Below, one piece after another: positions 14,801 through 23,800 of a stretch of 64,000 bases of DNA. Every line of letters begins with the position of its first letter. Positions within the stretch are counted from its first letter, which is position 1. The DNA lies in NCBI RefSeq assembly GCF_011397635.1, contig NC_064753.1:40715822-40779821 (forward strand), given 5' to 3'. A model generated the notes under the pieces. It did no database searches. It worked only from the letters and a program-made list of their open reading frames with translations, and was not told the DNA's origin. The DNA comes from Epinephelus fuscoguttatus (Eukaryota; Chordata; Actinopteri; Perciformes; Serranidae). The position numbers were made by a program, and so were the translations under genes.

Positions 14801-17800
14801 CTCCTGAGCAGACAGCGGTCTCAGATCGACGAGGAGCATGGGAGGTGCAGCCCACACGCCAAGCAAACTCCTCCTATCTGACCTCCCACCTGGCAGCGGA
14901 CAGGCACGGGGGCTCAGTGCAGGTATACACCCCTCACCTGATCAACCACAACCCCCACGTGATCTCTATGGAGTCAGATCTGTCTCATAGGATCTAATCC
15001 AGAATAAATAATACTTTGAGTAAAAAATAAAAAAACCTACTCAGGTGCATCATTATAACATTATGAACCAGTTTTTAAAGAAAAGTTTGACATTTACAAA
15101 CAGTGATTCTGCATTTTTCTTAACTTTATTTGCTATTATTAAAAGGCAAGTTTAACATTTTTCAGCCTGGACCCTATTTTCCCATGATTTTGTGTCCAAG
15201 TGACTGATGGGAACAACAGTTTTTGAAACTGGTCTAGTATTGAGCGAGAGGGCTGCAGCCAGCAGCAGTGACTGGCTGCAATGTAACCACTCAGGGCATG
15301 TTCGCATTGTCGATTTGAGTCCACTAAAAATGCTTTTGCCAATGACATATTTAGATTATTATTTTACAGTGTCTGACTACATTATGGAAATGATCCCAAC
15401 AGAGAGAGACCATTTTCTGAAAGCGTTAGGTCCTTTTTGTTTAACCAGAAACAGCCCCAGAATCCCTATCTCCAAATCCACCAGACCCCATTTAAAAAAA
15501 CAGGAATTTTATTGTGTATAGATTTGGCATATTTTCATATCTAACTTGGTGAATTAAGGATTTATTTCAACTAAATTTGAGTTGGTTATTGTTAGACCAG
15601 TGGAAAGACGAACCAAGATGGTTTTGTGAGTTTTATTTTGTTTCTGTCAGCTTTGAAAGAAGTGTGTTTTGTGGTGTTAAATTACCAATATTTTAAATGG
15701 AGTTTGGTGTGTATGGTGATAGAGATTTCAGGGCTGTTTCAGGTTAAACAAAAAGTATCGTCAACAAAAATAACGATTAATATAACTCCACAATCTAAGC
15801 CTGTCAAAAGAAGTTCATTTAGTGGACGTAAACCAAAGATGCACCTCTCTCACTCAATACTAGACCATTTTAGAAACATTGGAAAATAGGGTTCTAGTTG
15901 AAAAATACCAAACTTACCCTTAAATCGAAGTGTATTTTATACACCTTTAGACATACTTTTGAGGTCATACAGTATAGATAAATCATTTTTTGTTATTTAT
16001 CTCTAGAAATCCATATTGAATTACAGCTCATTATTGATCAGAAAAGAATGGTATTTCCTGAATGTTATTGGTATTTCTAATAACAGTTACCATTTCTGGT
16101 CCACAAATAAATGTACAATAGTAGATATCAGACATTTTCAATACATGACATTTATTTTGTATTTTAGCCCCATGTGTGAGACAGATCTGTAACCATACAC
16201 CTCCCCCACCCCTTTACCCTGGCTGGGAAATGTTATTTTTCTGCACCACCATAAGCATGTCATCTGGTGCCACCCACCCCAGATGGTGAAAATGTGATTT
16301 AGCTTGATGAACAGCAGCCCTGGTTTTGGCAATTTGATCTCAGGTCCCTACAACTCTTCATGGTGCTTGGACATTCCTTGCAAGATCAAGAAGCCTCTTG
16401 CATGGCAGGGTGACCTGGCTTAGCCGGCTAAGTGCATGCTCTTTAGTCGTAAAGGGTCATTATGCTTAAAGGAACATCCCGGTGTAACTTTGACTTCTTG
16501 CCATTACCCAAGATTGTCCCTGACTGTAACAGGCTCTGTTTGCATAGGTGTGTACTGTGTGGGCTTTAAGAAATCTCTGCCTGTTGTACTTGATGCAATT
16601 CACTGTCATTCATGTTGAAACCGTGTGGAGACTTGAAAGTTCAAACGCATCAGGAGGTATTTCACCCATGAATGTTCACTGTGCACTTGGACAGTGTCTC
16701 CTGGTTGTTTTCCATCGGAAGTAACGTGTCTCTCCAGCTCTGATTTGACTCTGATTGCAGGATGAGTCATGTAAAGGTAGAGGAAGTGATTCAGTGTGCA
16801 AGATGATGGCCAAGAGATCAACAGAAGCAGCAGAGCTAATGTTAGCGAGCTTGTAACACTGTTAGCTTAAAGGACACCATTAGCTATGGGTTTGAGTCTG
16901 TTTTATGAAGTAATATGAAGATGTTTAAAATAGTTACTTTTCTCTTCACAGTAAAATGATAATTGACCCTTCATAGATCTTCATGCAAAAATACACCATT
17001 TATTTATCGCAACTCTTTGATGTGTGGGGGGGACCCAGAAAAAGACTCAAACACCAACACTGTTGAGGATATCCTACTGAAGAAATAAAGAAGGCAAATC
17101 CAAACACAATGCTGTGGAAGTCCCAAAGAAAATATGTAATTTTCATTCACTTCTCTTTTTTTAAATCCATAAAACAATACTGAGTTGAACCCAAAGATGG
17201 AGGACACAATACATCATCACAAGAGGTATCAAACTTAAAGCATTTATATGACTGGAACAAAGCATGAAATCCAATCACAATTCCCCATTGCATTATCCAC
17301 TAATAACTCTCGGAATATCGTCAGTAGGACGTTCCTCCATCTCCTTGAGTGGTACAAAAAAATGATGGACAAGCTGAAAGTTATGCTCAGTATTAAAAGA
17401 GAGGTGGAGAGATGCCTATGTAAAAGGCAGGTTCAGAATAATGGAGTACTTTATCAGAGTAAAACTGACAGAAAGCACCAAGACCAAGAAACAAACACAG
17501 AATCTTCAGTTCAACTGAGAAATGGGCCGGAAACCTTTTGGAATTTTTCATCGGAGTTACAAATTGAGTAGCGTATTTTTCAAAATTAAGGCAGGACATA
17601 ATGTCCCTCAGCCACTGGGCATGGGTGGGTGGGGCAGCATCCCTCCATCTGATTAGAACTGCCCGTCTGGCCAACAGAGAGGCAGAAGATAGTGCGTGGC
17701 ATTGGATCTGAGTCAGGTGTACATCATCCTCTGCAGTGGTGACCAGGGGGTTGGGTTGCAGGTCAGAGTTTAGGATTGAGGATGAAGTTTGGAAAACGTC

Positions 17801-20800
17801 CTTACAATATTTTTCAAGGCTCAGACATGTCCAATACATGTGAATAGGAGAAGTCACACCGCTTGAACATGGACGATGGAAGATGGAAGACTTTTAATTA
17901 ACGGCTCATGCAGACATTGTGGTCGGCTGACAGAAGAACACAGAATAGCCCGTCTGTAGTAGCTCCAGTACCTCTTGTGGTCATGTGACCCTCATCTTGC
18001 ACCTTGTCTCCTCTAAAACAGAGTTCGGGTGAGTTGTGATAGTAATTTGAATAAAACAAAGCAACTACTTTCAACCATTTCTTCCGTCTAGCAGCTTCAT
18101 CTCCTGGAGAGTTTTCTACACTGTTGCATCATGAATGGAACTGAATGGTATCAGGATGGCTGAGATTAACAAAGGTTTACACTGTGTACACCTATGCACC
18201 CAAAACACATTTTTACAATAATTATAATGACATTTTTTCTACAGGTGAATGGGACAACCATCAATAGCTTTTGTTTGCATACTGTAATTTGATATTTGTC
18301 TGTTGGTGTTTGGTGTCTTGTTGTTCATATTTGTCTTTCTGATTTTGATTCATATAGGTCAGCTGTTCTATTAGCTCCCTGCAGAAATAAAAAGTATAAA
18401 GATTTAAGCTTTGATTTTTACACCTTTACACAGAAGTGAGCCTCAGGTTTGTTCTGTGAGATTGAGGCTGATAGACGTGGAGCTGCAGCAAACCTACATC
18501 TAACTGAAACACTCCACTCAGTTTGTTGAAACTATTACTGTTAGCTTTAGTCACTGGCAAGAATTGTTTCCTGCCTGCAAGAAGAGCAGGCTTTGACTCA
18601 GACAAAATTACCACACCTCCAGCCAGACTATCTGCTTAAAAGAAAACATTTAAGGGTGATTAAGATTTTGCAGTGTATTGAAAGCCCACTGCATAACTTT
18701 TATAGTCCTCCATCCATCTCTTGTTGAGGACCAACTTTTAAGTTTTCCAAATTTGCTCTAAATGACAGCGACAGTATCAAAGGGAGACACAAAATACAAG
18801 CAAGGAAAAGTTTCTGTTCTTTTTGTGTTATTGATGTGGTGCCGCCGTGTTTCCATAGAGGAGACAGTGGTGGAAGTGGTAAAGCAACATTCATGCTTAA
18901 GTTGTGAAGCAGAGCGACTCTTGATCACAGCAGGAGCGGTTTGTCACACTGATTCAGGCCAGCGTCTTCACTGTTTTTGAAGTAACACCCATCTGTGCCA
19001 CAGGTGGTCAGCTCGACCAACGGGGAGCTGAACGCAGACGATCCGGCTCATTCCAACGCTCCCATTACAGCTCAGGCAGAGGTGGAAGTGGTCGACGAGG
19101 CCAAGTATGTGTCACACACCCGCCACACCTCTCCTCCGTGTCCATCTGTCGCTTCCTCTCTCTCTCTCCCGCTCTTCCTCTCCCTGTCTCTCTCTTTCTC
19201 TCGTCACTTTCTGCTATGCTGTTGAATTGTGACGGCCCCCAGCTGTCATCCTGCTCCTGCCCCTCGTACCTCCTGTCTGACTGTGTGGATTTTTTAATTG
19301 ACTGCTGCCTGTCTCTATGCTCTTCCCTCAATTAGATTTTTTTCTCAAAAGAAATAAAAGCTGATGGAGATCATTTTCTCAGCAGGAGCTAATTCAGTTT
19401 CTCATACCTGCTGCTGTCGACCCCGAACACAGGCTCGCTGGCAGCCACTCAGGATGTCATTTTACCTTTTAGCAGCCTGACCATCTATAAGTAATACCCC
19501 ACTGTTGATCAACCTGATCACCATGTCTTTAACAGTAGCAGTAATAATCGGAGTAATACAGATCCTGTCAGTGTATTGCAGTAGCAGCCAGTTGAACACA
19601 CCAGATTGTCCATGTGATAACTTAGTCACGTGTACAAAGATTATGCACATGATGTCATCATATCCGTCACTTCTGCCTCTCCCTGAGAGTCAACATGGGA
19701 TGAAAAACATGGGAACCACTGTCATTAGCATTGGTTTCATTCAGTTTATCTTAGAGCTGGTAGCACCAGCTAAACAGCTACTGGTGTTAGTCTTGAGCAC
19801 CAGCAGCTGGACTGATGCCATGCTGCATGGCTGGCCGCCCACTGTGATAAGACTGCGCTGCTGGCTGAATGTCACGAGGTTCAGCTGACTGAGAAGAACT
19901 GAGGAGAGTTTTTCTGAGACACACAACTCTCTGAGACACAAATATATATATATATTTCTCTATATATATTATGTATATATATTAATTAAAGTAAGTGCTT
20001 TTAACTTGGAGGCTGTTAGATATTACAGTTAACAGTGAGCCTGATTTTTATTCCCTACAAGTGAAAACTAAAAATGTGAGAGTGAAACTTAACTCCAAAA
20101 TTCAGACATTCAGTCACAAGCTGCCAAGTACTGAGAGCTATATGTGTCAAGACAGTTAAACAGGGTTCCTTCAGATCCTTAAAAAGTCTTAAAATTCATT
20201 AATTTAATATTAAGGCCTTAATTTGTAATAGAATTTCTTAAATCGGTCTTTCAAAGGTTTTAGAAATATTAAGTCATGTGATGCAGATCTGATCTGATGT
20301 TGCATTGTAAAATCTCAAGATAATTAATAACAGCTAATTCTTTTTAAAATAAATTACAGCATGCCTCTAACATTAACCCTTTGAAACCTGAGCTACTTGG
20401 CTTGGTTTTGTTTTTTGTTTTGTTTTTTCAAAAACATAGTAAGACAGTCATGAGCAACAAAATCAGAATAGACTCAAGAATTTGCAAAAAAAAAAAAAAA
20501 GTGTATAGAGAAAATTAACAACAAAAAACATTGTGAAAGAAAAGAACAAACAAACAAGGAAATGACCTGGAAAAGGCGATTTAAAAATGTGATAATTCTG
20601 TACCATAATTTTAAATATGTGATAACAACAATACATTTTCCCTAGCTTTTTCCACCCATTTTTTTTTTTTATAATTTCTTGAATCCATTAACTTTTTGCA
20701 ATTTGTGGGACATTTAAATATGTGTGAAAGGTGTCTGAAAGCAGTGCAAGGAAACTGATGTGGCTCAAGGTTTCAAAGGGTCAACATAGAGCCGGTCAGG

Positions 20801-23800
20801 ATGTCGCAGTTTTGTTCTACCTTCATCTGAACACGGTGACAAAACAGTCATAACAAGTCTTAGATCTAATTCACCCTCAACTGTAGGAACCCTGGTAAAA
20901 ATGGTGCAAGTCACCAGCACAACCACACTTGTGTTGAGCCTATCATTTTAGTCCAAGAGCCATCTTTTAGCCATCTTCTTGATCGGTTCCTGGTCAGCTC
21001 TGTTACCGAGCAGGACCACAGTAGCGCAGGTCAGCCCAGGTAGTCTCTGCTGTGAGGCTGTGGTGGAAACATGATAATAGCACAGCCAAGATCAGCTGTA
21101 CCAGGCCTGATGAAAATGTGAGGATGTAAAATATTACCTTAGTGGCCCTAGTTGGGGTTGTGGATGTGTAGGTGGTAGGCATCACTGGTGGTGGTGCTCC
21201 ATCTGAATAAATACCAGTACCTAATGCAATTTTCTTTAGTAAATACTGGGTGTAGATTAACGCCAAAACTGGTTCATAAAATAGCAGCGCATTTCTTAAA
21301 TTCCAACAGATTTCTTTGTGTTTAATTATGTATTAAGTGTCCACAAAATGTTTTAGCTGATCTTAAATTCAAAGGCAGTGCTGCATAAGTGGACCATTCA
21401 GCAGGTAATGTTAAAAAAAAAAAACATCACCATTGGGCCAGCTGGCCATTTCAATGGAAAATTATCAAAGTAGATGTTACATTTCATCCGACTGTAACAT
21501 AAAATAGTCACGTTTATTACACCAAATACATCTTGTACTGTATATCTTGAGATAAAACATCCATCAACATATTCAGTTATTTTGAAACATATTGCAGAGA
21601 TTTTATTTCCCGTATGTCCCACTGGACTTTATCAAAGCCACTGTACTGCCGAGTCTCCTCATGAATCTCCCAGAGGTTCATTCACTTTAATCTGCGCTTG
21701 TTTCTGTTTCTGCCGGGCCTCTTCCCGCTGTTGTCTTTATTCACACTATTGTTTGATATGATGATTGGCGTGTTTGCTGCCAGTGTCTTTGATACCTTGT
21801 CACACAAGTTGAGGTTTGATATAAGAACATGAAGTAATGAATGCAAATCACTCGTCTGATGCAATTTAATTAATGTTTTGCCATTTGAGGGAATATTCGC
21901 ATCCCATGGTGAATTAATGCCACATGTAGCGCTGGCTCGTTGATCTTTTTCTATTAACATTCATGGGCTGAAATTTGACTGTCGAACAGCAACACAAATA
22001 ATTTGAAGTCTGTGCAGGATTAGGTCAAACTTGGTCTCTGTCAGTGATGCTGTAATACATAGTTTTTAAAATGTTAATATACATTTAATCTTCTACAGCT
22101 GATATATAGCTAAATATGCCTTAAATTACAAAACATTCTAATAAGTAAAACACCAATTAGCTTTAGTTAAATTAGTTTATTCAAATATTTACCAATAACT
22201 CTAAAGAGCAGGAGCATCACTGATTCTTGACACACACATTTCTCTACATATCTATATATAAATAAAACAGAATCATACACTTACAGAGGTTTGACAGTTA
22301 TGTTTACAGGTTATTTTGACCTCTTGAAACTTATTTGTGGCAGTTTTGTTTCAGCTTGTGATGCTACAGTTACTTCCTGTTTACATAGTTGATTACTTTG
22401 GATTAGATAGGGCTGCAGATTAGCCAGCATCTGGCTTACACATTACTAAAGCATTGTCTAGGTAAAGCATCTAAAGGGGATCTTCATTATTTTTCAACCT
22501 GGACCCTATTTTGTCATGTTTTTCAGTCTGAGTGACGAATGGGAACAACAGTTTTTGAAATTGGTCCTGTATTGAGAAACAGGCTGCAATGCAACCACTT
22601 GTGGCGTGAGGTCTACTAAAAGCGCTTGTTTTTGCCATGACCAGCTCAGATTGTTATTGTAAGTGTCCAACAACATTATCAAAAGTGCCCCTTTGGTCGA
22701 CCTTTTTGTTAAGAGTGATATCTTTTGTGTTTAACCAGAAAGAGCCCTGAAATTGCTATTGCCAATGTGACCACATGTTGTCTACAGGTCCGTGAAATGT
22801 CTTAAATTGTCTTAAATTCAGATTGGATTGGTCTTAAATATTTTCGGTCGCATTACGGTGAAAATTTCTCCAGCTTGACAGACCGTCATTGGACAGATTG
22901 AAAAATTGCAGTAATAAATAGCATTTACAACAGTAATAGGATTTTGTTTTCTTTTTACATTAAACACATTAAACTTAAACTTACCATATAGTTGAAATCT
23001 TTCCTTACTGTTCGTTTTGAACTGGCATCAGTGTGTTTACTTGGAAAGAGTACTTACACATGTGTGTCACACAGACACACACATCTGTGTATTTCCATTG
23101 CAGGTCTTTGCAGGTTGTTTGCGGCAACCAGCTGTTGTGCTCTAGCTCAATATCGGACCAGTTTCAAAAATTGTTGTTTCCATTTGTCACTTAGACACAA
23201 AAACATGTGAAAATAGGGTCCAGGCTGAAAAATACTGAAGTTGCCTCTGAAGTTTTGATGCATCCAGATTTAGTCAATCAGTAGTTAAAGGAAGAGTTAG
23301 AGAGAATTAAAAAGATTTTTTTTTTTTTTTTTTTTTTTTTCAAATAATCTTGATTTTATATGATTAAGGACTTAATACACAAAATGAATAATGGATTTAA
23401 TGAGAATAGTTGGTCAACCCAATCTCACAGTAATATCCATCGTTGTTGTTTTCAAAGGATTCAGCAACCTTTATCAAGGTGCAGATGGGCGTTCAGTGTC
23501 TGACATTGACAAATATCAGAAACTAGACAATTTAATCCCGTGAGCAATTGATTTTTTTTAGGAAGCAGACAAGGTAATTTTTAAAAAGGCAGTTAAATGC
23601 ACGGCTTTATAGCAAATGTAGCATACATTGCACCACATATATTGACACCGTAACCTCTGCATAGCCAGGAAATTGGAGGAAATGGTCAACCCATGGTGTT
23701 CGTGGACTCTGCTCACTCAGAGTAGATGTTCTGTAACCCTCTCTGTGATCTTCTCTCCTGTAACCTCCCAAACGTTCCCTCTTCGTGTCCACTGTTGTCC

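Larger units (their letters stand above)
14923..19003 (+). other. csnk1g1: csnk1g1 intron with Kolobok-like and LINE insertions
   Basis: It holds a TTAA-flanked element (15143-15919) and a LINE remnant (about 17520-17870, minus strand). The stretch from 16400 to 16860 looks repetitive but I cannot place it. I see no additional exon with consensus splice sites and a plausible reading frame. Confidence 0.65.

Noticed and set aside
17248-17571. 107-codon plus-strand frame
   Set aside because: Partly the shadow of the LINE remnant on the minus strand; it has no domain.
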